DNA of 64,000 nucleotides from an uncultured Mycoplasma sp. (GTDB lineage Bacteria; Bacillota_I; Bacilli_A; Mycoplasmatales; Metamycoplasmataceae): NCBI GenBank assembly GCA_947039955.1, contig CAMRAC010000002.1, positions 1 to 64,000 of the forward strand, read 5' to 3'. Shown piece by piece: positions 21,378 to 34,013 of this stretch (position 1 is its first letter; each line of letters starts with the position of its first letter). The notes under the pieces were generated by a model. It saw only the letters and a program-made list of their open reading frames with translations, ran no database searches and was not told where the DNA came from. The position numbers and the translations under genes were made by a program.

Positions 21378-21378
<1 letters not shown>
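21004..21378 (-). CDS. DUF1934/YwiB-like small beta-barrel protein
   Basis: The 124-residue protein has alternating short beta strands and no membrane segment. NGMNVLEFIEPSNNIQNRIEYNDSKVTIYAG and the later LKYILTDEKDNLINNFEINLIVS resemble the DUF1934 (YwiB) calycin-like family, in which the last strands end with a Y.l......n...I motif. Function in that family is not known. It is translationally coupled to gltX by TAATG overlap and its stop overlaps that of rpmE. The family call is by general pattern and could be wrong. Confidence 0.5.
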
Positions 21379-22760
<1,382 letters not shown>

Positions 22761-22837
22761 ATATTAAAAATTTTACCTTAAAAGTTATTTTTAATTATGA
22801 TTTAGTAATGTTCATAATCTAAATAATATTTATTATG

Positions 22838-22843
22838 TATAAT
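22838..22843 (+). promoter_or_regulatory. -10 box of prfA-prmC
   Basis: TATAAT ends 8 bases before the prfA ATG at 22852, with no ribosome-binding site in the gap. Another case of a likely leaderless start. Confidence 0.5.
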
Positions 22844-22851
22844 TGATAATA

Positions 22852-23931
22852 ATGGAAAAAGTAATGTATGACTCTCTTGTAGAGATTAAAAATAAATATG
22901 AAAGTCTAAGTGAGAAATTAAAATCACCGGATGTTTTGGTTGATATCAAACTATACACAAAAATCAACAAGGAATTAAATGGTTTAAAAGATGTTGCGAA
23001 TAAATTTAATGAATATATTTTGTGTGAAGAAATTATTGTTGATTCCAAGCAAATGCTTTTGGAAGATGATGAAGAAATAATTCAAATGGCAAAGCAAGAA
23101 ATTAATGAATCAGAAAAGAAGATGAAAATCTATATTGAAGAACTAAAAATATTATTATTACCAGTTGATGAAAATGATGATAAAAATGTTATTGTGGAAA
23201 TTCGTGGAGCAGCAGGTGGAGATGAAGCTAATATTTTTGCAGGAGATTTATTTAGAATATATTCAAAGTGAGGCGAACAAAATTCTATGAAAATAAAAGT
23301 ACTTGATTCATACCCAAGTAATACAGGTGGATATTCTCAAATAATTTTTTCAGTAAGTGGTGAAAAAGTTTATTCAAAACTTAAATTTGAATCTGGTGTT
23401 CATAGAGTTCAAAGAATTCCTCAAACAGAAACACAAGGAAGAGTGCACACATCTACTGCAACTATTACGGTGATGCCAGAAGCTGATGAAGATGTGGAAA
23501 TTGAAATCCATAACTCAGATTTAAAAATTGATACTTATAGATCTTCAGGAGCTGGTGGACAATCAGTTAATACAACCGATTCAGCTGTAAGGATTACTCA
23601 CATACCAACAGGTGTGGTTGCTAGTTGTCAAGATGGTAAATCTCAAATCTCAAATAAAGATATGGCAATGCGTGTTTTAAAAACAAGGTTGTTTGATTTA
23701 GAAGTTCAAAAGAAAAAACAACTTGAAGGCGAGTTTAGAAAATTAGCTGGTTCAGGGGCTAGAAGTGAAAAGATTAGAACTTATAATTATCCACAAGATA
23801 GAGTGACTGATCACAGGATAAGTTTTTCAGCTTCTTTAAAAGGAATCCTAGAAGGGAAACTGACAACTTTAATTAGTGCTTTGTTGGCTGAAGAGCAAGT
23901 TGAAAAAATAAAAAACGTGGGCATTTTTTAA
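22852..23931 (+). CDS. prfA: peptide chain release factor 1
   Basis: The 359-residue factor releases the chain at UAA and UAG. Since UGA is a sense codon here, RF2 is not needed, and RF1 is the expected sole release factor. The catalytic GGQ lies in [17 protein letters not shown] near residue 235. The family segment [22 protein letters not shown] is near residue 119. [22 protein letters not shown] and [11 protein letters not shown] are typical of RF1. I start at ATG 22852; an in-frame TTG at 22843 falls inside the promoter. The stop overlaps prmC (TAATG), whose product methylates this GGQ glutamine. Confidence 0.96.
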
Positions 23932-24650
23932 TGCCAACTGTTGAAGATTTAATTCTTGAAAAAAAAAGATACGGATTAGAACAAACTGTTTCTGATTTTG
24001 AAAAAGAAATGTTAGATAAAGGCATGCCAGTTCAAAAAATAATTGGTTACATTGAAATGAGCAATGTAATTATAAAGGTTGATAAAAAAGTTTTAATACC
24101 AAGATATGAAACTGAAGAATTGGTGGAATTAACTAAAGACATTATTGTTAAAAATAAATACACTAGAATTTTAGATATGTGTTCAGGCAGCGGTTATATC
24201 GGTATTGCTTTGAAGAAGTGAAATCCGAATTTAGTAGTTACTTGTGCAGATATAGATGAGAATGCTATTTCACAAGCGAAGATTAATGCTGAATTAAATA
24301 ATGTAGATGTAAATATTGTTCAATCTGATTTATTTAGTAATATTATTGATCAGTTTGATTTGATCGTTTCTAATCCTCCTTATATTGATATATTAGAAAA
24401 ATCAGGCATGAGTGACTCGGTTTTAGAGTTTGAACCTCATCATGCACTTTTTGCAAAAGACAATGGCATGTATTTTTATAAAGAAATAGAATCTAAATCT
24501 TCAAAGTATATTTCCCACAATGGCAAATTGGTGTTTGAGATAAACCCAATGAAAGAAAGTTATTTTATAAAAAACAAATACATTAATTTATTAGATATTA
24601 ATGGAAAAACAAGGTTTAGTATTTTAAATATTTTGCATGATATTAAATAA
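23931..24650 (+). CDS. prmC: release factor glutamine methyltransferase
   Basis: The 239-residue SAM enzyme methylates the Gln of the GGQ motif in RF1. GMPVQKIIGYIEM near residue 31 matches the PrmC GePvqYi.G segment. VLIPRYETEELVEL near residue 57 is the family's vLIPRpeTE motif. RILDMCSGSGYIGIAL near residue 83 is the SAM-binding motif. DLIVSNPPYID near residue 142 is the NPPY catalytic motif. The protein is shorter than usual (about 280), lacking most of the N-terminal helical domain. It is coupled to prfA, its substrate gene. Confidence 0.94.
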
Positions 24651-24707
24651 AAGTCTATATTTTTTCAAAGTCTTTTCGTTTTTTTAAATTTATATTAAGA
24701 ATTTCTA

Positions 24708-24713
24708 TATAAT
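24708..24713 (+). promoter_or_regulatory. -10 box of pyk
   Basis: TATAAT 32 bases before the pyk ATG, with TAAGGGG as ribosome-binding site in between. No strong -35 is seen. Confidence 0.4.
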
Positions 24714-24745
24714 ATTACTAAGAAATAATTTTAAGGGGTAAATAT

Positions 24746-26176
24746 ATGCATTTCATAGACAAAAGATCAAAATTAATAGGAACAATAGGTCCTTCATCAG
24801 AAACATACGACGTTTTAAAAGAGTTAATTGTTAATGGTATGACAACAATAAGAGCAAACTTTTCACACGGTGATAGAGAAGAACAATTAGAAAAATTTGT
24901 TATTGCTAGAAAAATAGAAAAAGAATTAAACATTCCTATTTCAATTTTACTAGATACAAAAGGTCCAGAAATTAGAGTTGGAAAAATGAAAGATGGAGCT
25001 CAATTAATTAAAGCTAATACAGAAATTGTAGTTTATACTACACCAGCTGACTATTCTTCAAAAATTGGAACATCTTCAGAAATTACAGTATCTTACGAAA
25101 TGGATCATGATGTTAAAAAAGGTGACAAAGTTTTATTCGATGATGGTAAATTAGTAACTTTTGTTACTTCAGTTTCAAAAGGTTCATTAGTTGTTAAAAC
25201 AATCAATACTCACTTATTAAAAACAAACAAAAGAATTAACCTTCCAGGTATTGAATTCTCATTACCATTCTTATCAGAAAAAGATAAAGAAGATATTAAA
25301 TTTGGAATTAAAAATGGAATTGATTATATCGCAGCTTCTTTTGTTAACTCAGCAGCGAATGTTAAAGAATTAAGAGAAGTAGCTAATTCAGTTAATGGAT
25401 CAAAAGTTCAAATTATTTCTAAAATAGAATCAAATGTAGCTATCCAAAGAATTGATGAAATTATTGAAGCTTCTGATGGAATTATGATTGCTCGTGGTGA
25501 TTTAGGTTTAGAAATTCCTTACTATGAAGTGCCTTATAACCAAAAGAAAATTATTAGAAAATGTCGTGCATTAGGTAAAACAGTTATTGTTGCTACACAA
25601 ATGTTAGACTCAATGGAAAAATCACCTCAACCTACTAGAGCAGAAGTAACTGACGTTTATTGAGCAACAGAATTAGGAGCAGATGCAACTATGTTATCAG
25701 GAGAATCTGCATCAGGAGATTTCCCGGTTGAATCAGTACAAGTTATGTCAACAATTAACATGAGAGCTGAAAAAGAATTTTACAAAAAACTTTACTACCC
25801 AGTACAAATGCAAGAAGCTTTTGATAACTCATCAAAAGATGAAAGAAATAAAATTGCTTTTGAAATTGCTAAAAAAACTCAATCAGGAGAATTTAAATTT
25901 GTTATTGTTCGTTCAACAACAGGTGCTCTTTTACAAACAATTGCTAAATATAGACCAAACGCAGCTATTATAGGTATTGTTAACGACAAAGATATGATTG
26001 GTAAATTTGGAATCACAAATAGTGTATTTGTATCAATGGATTCAATTGAATACTTCGAAACTATTAAAAAAGACCCTTCTAAAGCGGTGGAAACATTAAA
26101 ACCATTTGGTGTTGAAAAAGATGATAAATTCCTTGTTGTTAATAGTGATTACACAACAAAAGAATTTAAATACTAG
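24746..26176 (+). CDS. pyk: pyruvate kinase
   Basis: The 476-residue enzyme makes pyruvate and ATP, the final ATP-yielding step of glycolysis. [16 protein letters not shown] begins the barrel. ANFSHG is the R-N-S-H nucleotide/phosphate motif with Ala preceding Asn. [12 protein letters not shown] near residue 71 is the active-site segment. [16 protein letters not shown] holds the catalytic Lys and Glu, with [12 protein letters not shown] and the signature [26 protein letters not shown] following. The usual MLSGETA is here SGESA. The C-terminal domain ends near residue 476, without the extra phosphohistidine domain found in some Bacillus-type enzymes. It has its own promoter and terminator. Confidence 0.96.
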
Positions 26177-26209
26177 TTCTTAAATTGTTTTAATATAAAC
26201 ATTATAATT

Positions 26210-26233
26210 AAACCCCTTGGGTTTGATTTTTTT
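26210..26233 (+). terminator. pyk intrinsic terminator
   Basis: AAACCC pairs with GGGTTT around a 3-base loop; seven T residues follow after GA. It lies 33 bases after the pyk stop. Confidence 0.75.
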
Positions 26234-26309
26234 ATATTTAATCTTCTAATTAATAAGTTTTTCCTTTAAATATGATTATTGACATTTTTTTATTATAAAA
26301 TTAAGTAAT

Positions 26310-28922
26310 ATGAATTCAAAAGAAGTAAGAGATAAGTGAATAAAGTTTTTTGAGTCTAAAGAACATTTGTTTGTGCCATCACAATCATTGATACCCTATA
26401 AAGACCCGTCTTTATTATGGATTAATTCAGGTGTTGCCACATTAAAGGATTATTTTTCAGGCAAGAAAAAACCACCTGCACCTAGGTTGGTTAATTCGCA
26501 AAAATCAATAAGAACAAACGATATTGAAAATGTAGGAGTGACTGCAAGACATCACACTTTTTTTGAAATGCTAGGAAATTTTTCTATTGGAGATTATTTT
26601 AAGGATGAAGCTATTGAGTTTGCGAATGAATTTATTTTAGACGTTTTAAAAATTGATCAAAATAAAATTTATATAACTTACTTTGAAGAAGACTTAGAAG
26701 TTAGAGACAAGTGATTATCTTTGGGTTATACTGATTCGCAATTAATTGCTGGTAATAGAGATTTAAACTTTTGAGATGTAGGTTCAGGACCTTGTGGTCC
26801 AAACACTGAAATATTTTTTGATCGTGGAATAAAGTATCACAAAGGTGGTCCTGAATTAATTAGAGACGATATTGAAAATGATCGTTATATTGAAATATGA
26901 AATATTGTATTTAGTCAATATAATAATTTAGGTAATAATGAATATGTTGAACTTGCTCAAAAAAATATTGATACGGGTGCTGGACTTGAAAGAATTGTTG
27001 CAGTTATGCAGGATGCTCCTACTAATTTTGATACTGACTTATTTCAACAAATTATTAAAGAGGTAGAAAAATATACACCACTAAGATATAGTATTGAAAA
27101 CTATTTCACAAATAATGTTGAACAAGAAAGAATTAACAAGCACTTTAAAATTATTTCTGATCACATGAGAGCGGTTGTTAATGCTATTAATGATGGAGCT
27201 GAACCTTCAAACACTCAAAGAGGTTATATAATCAGAAGATTAATAAGAAGAGCTTATTATTCAGGTGTTAAATTAGGAATTAATGAGAAAACATTTTTAA
27301 ATAAATTTGTACAAATAACTAAAGACACATTAATTTTTGACATTGATGTTTCTAAGGTTTCAGCAATTATTAAAATTGAAGAAGAAAGTTTTTCAAAAAC
27401 AATTTTGCAAGGTAAGAAAATATTAGATGATGAATTAGTAAAGACAAGTGAGTTTTTTGATGTTAATGTTGCATTCAAATTATTTGAAACATATGGTTTT
27501 CCTTTAGAAATGACAAATGATGTTTTATCTGACAACAATATTAAATTAGATTTAAAAGCATTAGAAGTTTTGAAAGATAATCACTCAAAGATTAGTAAAG
27601 GCAATAAGGAACATAGCAATTTTTCTAAGGCGCTTAATTCATTAAGTTTAATCGAAGATTCAATTAGTAATTTTGTTGGTTATGAATCAGAAACAAGCAA
27701 ATCAAAAGTTATGTTTTTATTAAATGACACAGAAAAAGTAAATCAAATAGATGGTATAGCATACTTAGTGCTTGATAATACCCCTTTTTACGCTACTAGT
27801 GGTGGTCAATTACATGATAAGGGTTATTTGATGCAATCAGGAAATAGAATCAATGTGATCGATGTTTTTAAAGATAAGTATAATAATCACATTCATCAAG
27901 TGGAAGGGAAGATTAATGATAAAGATATTGTAGAATGTTTTGTTGATCAACCAACAAGATTAGGGCTAATGAGAAATCACTCAGCTACACACTTATTATT
28001 TGCATCTTTAAGAAAAGTTTATGGAAACACTATTGTGCAATTGGGTTCTAATAACAATCAAGAAAGATTAACCTTTGATTTCCCATTAAAACAAAGACCA
28101 ACTCAAGAAGAGTTAATTAATATTGAAGATTTTATCAATAAAGTAATTAAAAGAAATATTAAAAGAGAATACATTGTTACTACTACAACTGAAGCTAAAA
28201 AAATGGGTGCTATTATGACCATTGAAGAAATGGAATACTTTAATACTGAAAATGTTAGAGTAGTTAAGTTTGATGATGTTACAACGGATTTATGTGGTGG
28301 GACTCATATTGACTTTACACAAAATTTAGAAAACTTTAAAATTATTGCAGTTGACAGCAAGGGTTCTGGAATCTATAGAATAAGAGCTTTGACTTCAAAT
28401 ATTTTAGTGGATGAATATTTACAAGAACAAATTGATAAGAACTTAGTCTTGCTAAATTCTTTAACTCATAAAATTGATAAATTGTCTGATGAAAAAGTAG
28501 AACTTAAATTTAAAAATACAAAAAACTTAAATGAATATTTAAAAGAGGTGTTTGAACAAATAGAAAGTTACAAAGAAAAAATTAAAGAATTATCAAAGCC
28601 ACAAAAACAAGTTTTAGAAATCGAACTAGAGCCTATTAAAGTAAATAATATTGATTTATTTTTTGCTAATGATATCTCTAAACCTCAAATCAAGAACACG
28701 GTAATTTCAATTAGAGAAAAATTTCCACAAGCCCTTGTTGTTCTATTGACGAAATTTGAAAATAATTCTGTATTAATAATATCTTCTAAGAATGTTGATT
28801 GTAAAGAGTTTGCTGGTAAGTTGGCTCAACATAAAAAAATTAACGGTGGTGGAAACAGTTTAATTTGACAAGGTTCTTCATTAGAAGAAATTACTTTAGA
28901 AGAATTGAAGAAATTAATATAG
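26310..28922 (+). CDS. alaS: alanyl-tRNA synthetase
   Basis: The 870-residue class II enzyme charges tRNA-Ala. The aminoacylation core is at residues 1-240: [34 protein letters not shown] (motif 2 area) and [12 protein letters not shown] (motif 3). The tRNA-recognition domain follows ([19 protein letters not shown]). The editing domain has NHSATHLL near residue 555 and DLCGGTH near residue 663, with all four zinc/active-site residues. The C-terminal DHHA1-like part ends near GGNSLIWQGSS. There is no good ribosome-binding site; a TTGACA at 26279-26284 may be the -35 of its promoter. ruvX begins one base after the stop. Confidence 0.96.
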
Positions 28923-28923
28923 T

Positions 28924-29346
28924 ATGAAAAGATTAGTTGGTTTAGATCTAGGAACTAAGAAGTGCGGTTTAGCAATTACTGACCCATTACAAATTATTGC
29001 GCAATCATTGGAAATAATTTTTTATGATGCACAAGACTTCGAAAAGATATTTTTAAGATTGGAAGAAATCAAAATAGAATATGGACCTATTGAAGCTTTC
29101 ATTTTAGGAAATCCATTAATGCCTAGTGGTGATGCATCTATTATGAGTAAGATTGTAGAGAAATTTAAAGCAAGACTTGAAGAACGTTTCCAAATACCTG
29201 TTATATTAGTTGATGAAAGATACAGCTCTAAACAATCAACCAAAATTATGATCGATATGAATATGTCAAGACAAAAACAAAAACAAAACAGAGACAAGGT
29301 TGCTGCACAAATCATTTTAAGCAATTATTTAACTGATTATAAATAA
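28924..29346 (+). CDS. ruvX: YqgF/RuvX-family RNase H-like protein
   Basis: The 140-residue protein has the RNase H-like fold of the YqgF (RuvX) family. In other bacteria this family is linked with 16S rRNA 5' processing and is a putative Holliday-junction resolvase. RLVGLDLGTKKCGLAITDPL at residues 3-22 gives the first catalytic Asp. FILGNPLMPSGDAS near residue 59 corresponds to vvGlPl...G. VILVDERYSSKQSTKIM near residue 97 gives the DER motif. RDKVAAQIILSNYL gives the final catalytic Asp region. It follows alaS directly, as in many Firmicutes, and is closed by a strong terminator. Confidence 0.9.
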   Translation: MKRLVGLDLGTKKCGLAITDPLQIIAQSLEIIFYDAQDFEKIFLRLEEIKIEYGPIEAFILGNPLMPSGDASIMSKIVEKFKARLEERFQIPVILVDERYSSKQSTKIMIDMNMSRQKQKQNRDKVAAQIILSNYLTDYK

Positions 29347-29364
29347 AAACCTTTCTTTGGATAT

Positions 29365-29393
29365 AAAACAAGACCCTTGGTGGGTCTTGTTTT
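29365..29393. terminator. bidirectional terminator between ruvX and the helicase gene
   Basis: AAAACAAGACCC and GGGTCTTGTTTT form a perfect 12-bp stem around TTGGT. T or A tracts flank both sides, so it can serve ruvX (plus) and, at greater distance, the convergent helicase gene (minus). Confidence 0.85.
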
Positions 29394-29431
29394 ATATATT
29401 TAGTAATATAAGTTACAATAGAGATTTAATA

Positions 29432-32400
29432 TTATTTTTCAGTTTGTCAAATAATGTAATCTAATTGTCCGACTTCATTTGTTAGTGAAGACTTAATTTT
29501 TTCAATTAGTTTAATCTTGTCTATGTTTCATTCATATTCTTTAATTTTGAAAGTACTGTATCCTCTATCTTCTAGGAAGTATTGACGATCGATTTCTTCA
29601 ATCATTTCCTTAACAGAACGATTTGTTTTTCATTCTTCCACTAATAAAGCTTTTAATACAACTTTTGATTTCTTATTTAAGATTAATAAATCAATGTGTT
29701 GTGATCCAACTCTTATGTTGACTTGGATTTCATATTTACTACTTAAGTTTTTAATTAAGTCACCATAAATATTTTTAGCAATAATAGATGAGAATTCCAT
29801 ATGGTCTTCATCTAATTTATCCGCAGGTCTTAAATCTAATAGTTGTGTGCTTTCATTAATTTCATCAATGTTTTCCATTTCTTCATTAATTGTTTCTATT
29901 GATTGGTTGACTTTGATTGCATCTAAGTACTCAATAAATTTCTTAAAGATAATAGCATTTTTATTGTTGATGTTAGAAACTCTAATTTCATCTCCCTTTA
30001 GAGACTTAACAATAATCATTTTAGCTCTTGCTCTAGTGATGGCAACATTCAATCTATTTGAACCACCTTTTGCGTTCAATGGACCAAAATTATTCTTAAG
30101 AACTCCTTCGCTGTTCTTACCGTATGAAATTGAAAGAATAACTAAATCACCTTCGTTACCTTGAACGTTTTCAAGGTTGGTAATTATGATGCTGTTATTT
30201 TCTAATTTTTCTTTTAGTAATTCAGGGAATGTAGATGATAGTTCAACTAATAAGTTTTCGATTAATTGTGATTGTTTAGAGTTGAAAGTTACTACAAGTA
30301 TTTTTTCATAAGTTTCATGGTTCTCAACAAGTAATTCAATAACTTTATCAGCTTCTTCACGGTTCATTTGATTTCAAACACCATTGATGTCATAAACATC
30401 AATTCCTCTTTCAGTAACACCACATTTGGTAGCAACCTCAAGATTCTTGTTATAAATAAATTTATTAGAGAATTCAATTAATTCTTTTGAATCAGAACGG
30501 TAGTGGTTTTTTAGGTGGAATTCATTTCATCAAGAAACTTTTGCTCTTTCTAATAGTGATTCAGCAGCATCGAAGTCATCAAAGTCAAAATCTTCTGTTG
30601 AACTTTTCGACATAAAGAATGATGAAGGTTTTAATTGTTTATCATCACCAGATACAACTTTAATTTTTGATCTATAAACTAGAGGGTATGATCTCTCGAT
30701 TGACATCTGAGAAGCTTCATCAAAAATTCCATAGTAGAATTCTTCTTCAATTAAAGGAATCATGTCAGAAACATTGTCAGGACGACAAACTCATACAGGG
30801 AATAATTTTTTCAATGAACTATAGTATTTTTTAACAAATTGAGTTATTGATGGGTATGTTCCTGAAGAAGCAATACGCAATACATTTGCAATTTCATCTT
30901 TTTCATCTTTTGAAAGTTTGATTAAGTAGTTTCTTAATGAGTTAACATATTTCTTGAAAACTAGTTCTTCAATAATTGATGAAGAACGAATAGCTTCTTT
31001 TCTTAATTGTGTAATGATATCTTGTAAGTGGATACCTTTGATTTCTAAGAACATAGGGATGTCTTTAACAATATCATTTCATAAAGCTATAGTTTTTAGT
31101 TTTTCAAATTGAACGTGTCTAATAGGAGCTGTTATGTGGTGCATAATTTCCCCTACAGTTGTTAAGTCAAACATTGTAAAGTTTTCTAAGTATAGAACTT
31201 TAACATAAGGAAGTGATAATCATGATCATTCTTTCAGTATTACTTGGTTTTTTGTATTGAACACATCTTTAACTTTGTATATTTCTAACAAGAACTCATT
31301 ATCAAATACAAAGAAGTCTTTGAAAGAAATAAATTCTTCTACAAATTCAGATTCTAATACATCAATGTTTTCCATAAAGTCATTAAACATATCAATATTT
31401 TCATTCATATTTTTCGAAATAACTTTAACTGATTTTAATGGTAATTCACAATTATCAATATCATTAATAATTTTCTTGTTAGTTATAAACTCAGCAAAGA
31501 TAATTTCAGATTTAGAAACATCTTCCTTAGCTTCATTAAAAATAGTTAAGAATTTCTCTATTTTTCTTCCGTTTTCTACAAAGAAAGATAATCAGTCAAA
31601 TTTACTTATTTCTTTTTTATGTTTATCTTTAAAGTTTTCACATAGCGATGAGAACTTTACTAATTCATCTTTTGGTAATTCAGCTAATTCAGGTTTTTTA
31701 CTAATTAATCTTTTAGTAAATGAAATATAGTCATTTATTCTTTCTAAAAAATCTGCTTTTTGTTTAGGAGATTTAGCAATGAAATCTTCATACTCTTTAG
31801 CATGTTCATATTTTTCTTTGAAAACAAAGAATGATTCAAATGAAGTAATAATTTTTTTACCACCTAACAAGAATGATTCTACTAGTTTGATGTTTGTAGA
31901 GATTTTTTGTTTAATTTTCTTGATTTGTTTAACCATTTCATTTGGTGTAAAGTCTTCTTCTAACTTATATTTCTTAACAAATTTTTTGTACTTTAAGTAT
32001 TCATCAAAGAAGTCATCGATTTTTGAAATGTTGTATTCTACTAAAAACTTTTGCATTGATTCATAAACAGTTGTGTTAGAACCATCTTCAGAAAAGATGT
32101 TAGACAATCATTCATTACTAATTTGCTCACCTAAATCATTTTTAAGATCTTGGTATTTTGAGTAATCTAAATTAAAAATGTTGTCATTGTAATCTTCGAT
32201 AGTTCAGTGTTTTTTAACCAATATTACTAATTCAGAATATCAATCTTGGTAGTTGTTAAAAAACATTAATTCATTTTTTTCCATTTTTAAAGGTTCAATA
32301 GTTGCGTTCTTTGAATAACGTGAAGGCTCACGATATCATTGAGTTCCTAGGATAGTGTTTAGAGAATCAATTTTCTTATAAAATCCTTCAGCATTTCTGT

Positions 32401-33574
32401 TATCACAAAGATATAGTGTAAATTGTGATAGAGAGTTTATACGTGAAGTTAAAACGTCAAGTGCAGCTTTCTTTTCAGAAACCATTAAGACACTTCTACC
32501 CTTAATTAAAGCATTTGAAATTATGTTAGCGATAACTTCAGATTTACCTGTTCCAGGAGGACCATAGATTAGTGTTGATTGTTGTAAAGCAGAAGCAACA
32601 GCGTATTTTTGGAAAATGTTTAGTGGACGGTTAATTTCTAGGATGTCTGATTCTTTAATAACTTTATCTTCATAGTGTTTAATTGATTTGAAGTTTCCTT
32701 CCATTTGTGATTCAAATGGATCAGATTCTAGTTCTATAATTTTTTCTAAATCTTGTTTTAGAGCAGAACCACCCGGTTCAAAGATACCAAACACAGTTGA
32801 AGGTTCAACTTGTAGGATTGAGTAATTTTCAATTAATTCTTTAGTGTCTTCTTTAGTAAAACTTTCTAAAGCATTTTTTTGATAAGAAATTGGATAACCA
32901 ACCATTTCATCAAATCTTTTAATTGTATCCTCTAGAGATAGTGGTTGTAATAACTCATGTGAGTTTAAGTTTGTTTTAAATTCTTTATTTAGAACAACAC
33001 ATAATTTTTCATTAACAATAATATCATCATCAATTCTTCTTAGGAAAAGTTTAGCACCCTCTTCGACAACTTCTACTTTTTGAATTACAATAGGAGCTTT
33101 AATGGCAACGTTGTTACCAAACTTACCTTTTAAGAATTGGTAAGAAACATGCAATGGTCAAATTGCTGCATCATTGTAAAATTGTTTAGCAACTTTATTG
33201 ATTCCTAAAAAGATTTTTTTAGAAGATTTCATTTCTGAAACAAAGTGGTTTGTAACTTTTTTTCTATTTGCCGCAAAGTCTTTAACTAGACTATTTGTCA
33301 TTGCTGTTGAAATAACAAAACCATTGTTTAAAATAATTTCATTAAAATGAGCCATATCAGTTGCTAAATTTAATTCCTCTTCAAAAAATGCAACACCTGA
33401 AGCTGTTGATATTTCTAACTGACTTGTTTCTTTGTTTATAAAAGCAAGAAAGGCGTCTTTCTTTACATATTTCAATATGTCAATATGTCTTGTTGTTAAA
33501 TTGGTTCTAATACAGTAATCAATAGGATTAATTGTAATTAGGTTCAATAGTTTTTGCTTTATAGCTTTTTTCAT
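29432..33574 (-). CDS. large superfamily 1 (UPF1/DNA2-like) helicase with C-terminal nuclease-like domain
   Basis: The 1380-residue cytoplasmic protein has an unassigned N-terminal 330 residues. Walker A is LIYGPPGTGKSEVIA near residue 335. About 550 residues of Lys/Glu-rich coiled-coil insertion follow. The second half of the SF1 motor has Walker B FDEASQMSIE near 951, motif III VVSGDDKQLKPSSFF near 973 and motif VI NVAITRARAKMIIV near 1177. The last 100 residues (VGSQHIDLLILNKKSKVVLKALLVEEWK) resemble a Vsr/DUF559-type endonuclease fold, but the catalytic Glu-x-Asp pair is not clearly kept. M. genitalium MG140 is a likely relative. The role in DNA or RNA metabolism is not known. AGGAG precedes the start. 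It is monocistronic. Confidence 0.82.
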
Positions 33575-33715
33575 ATTTTTTCTCCTGGCTATCTAAAAAG
33601 TTGATGCTTATATATTTTAAAGTAATTTCCTGAATTAGTTATAAATTAATAAATAAAATATCTTTGTTTTATTTAAGTTAACCAAGAATCTTTTATTATG
33701 TTTTTAGTGTTTTAA

Positions 33716-33872
33716 AAATAAAAAAACCATTCTTAGTAATTTAAGAATGGTTTATCATAAGCGCCTACGATTTTTTATTTTATTATTAGAGCGAAGAATA
33801 TCAAATGATATTGTAAAGATGTTTTATAGGTCTCACGACTTTAAAACCCATTTAGATTATCCTAAATAAGCT
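33716..33872 (-). ncRNA. probable small RNA (about 155 nt) with own promoter and terminator; encodes a possible 21-residue mini-ORF
   Basis: On the minus strand a perfect TATAAT (33884-33879) is followed by a region that folds into hairpins: 33867-33850 (6 bp), 33847-33821 (6 bp plus an inner GUC-GUGA-GAC hairpin with a GNRA loop) and 33812-33797 (6-7 bp). It closes with a 12-bp terminator hairpin and T run. It does not match SRP RNA, RNase P or tmRNA motifs that I know. An ATG at 33851 with AGGA 8 bases upstream opens 21 codons (to 33786), so a tiny mRNA or leader peptide is an alternative. The 439-base gap 33575-34013 holds this unit, the helicase leader and the pyrG leader; I see nothing else in it. 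Confidence 0.5.
33724..33753 (-). terminator. terminator of the putative small RNA
   Basis: AAACCATTCTTA and TAAGAATGGTTT pair perfectly (12 bp) around a 6-base loop. On the minus strand the hairpin is followed by a long T-rich tract; on the plus strand it is not, which gives the orientation. Confidence 0.75.
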
Positions 33873-33878
33873 AATTAC

Positions 33879-33884
33879 ATTATA
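33879..33884 (-). promoter_or_regulatory. -10 box of the putative small RNA
   Basis: TATAAT on the minus strand; GTTTCA 16 bases upstream could be a weak -35. Expected start is near 33872. Confidence 0.5.
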
Positions 33885-34013
33885 ACACCTTTTCTTAGAA
33901 TGAAACATTTTTTAATAAAAATAAATTTATTTAATAATTTTATTTAATACAAGTAATAAGAGTGTTATTATTAAATATAAATATTATGCAATTTAAATAT
34001 TAAGGATTAAGAC

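Noticed and set aside
33821-33860. ZTP or other riboswitch, because of a GUCGUGA string
   Set aside because: The conserved second half of the ZTP motif and its pseudoknot partner are missing, and the downstream gene is not a purine or folate gene.
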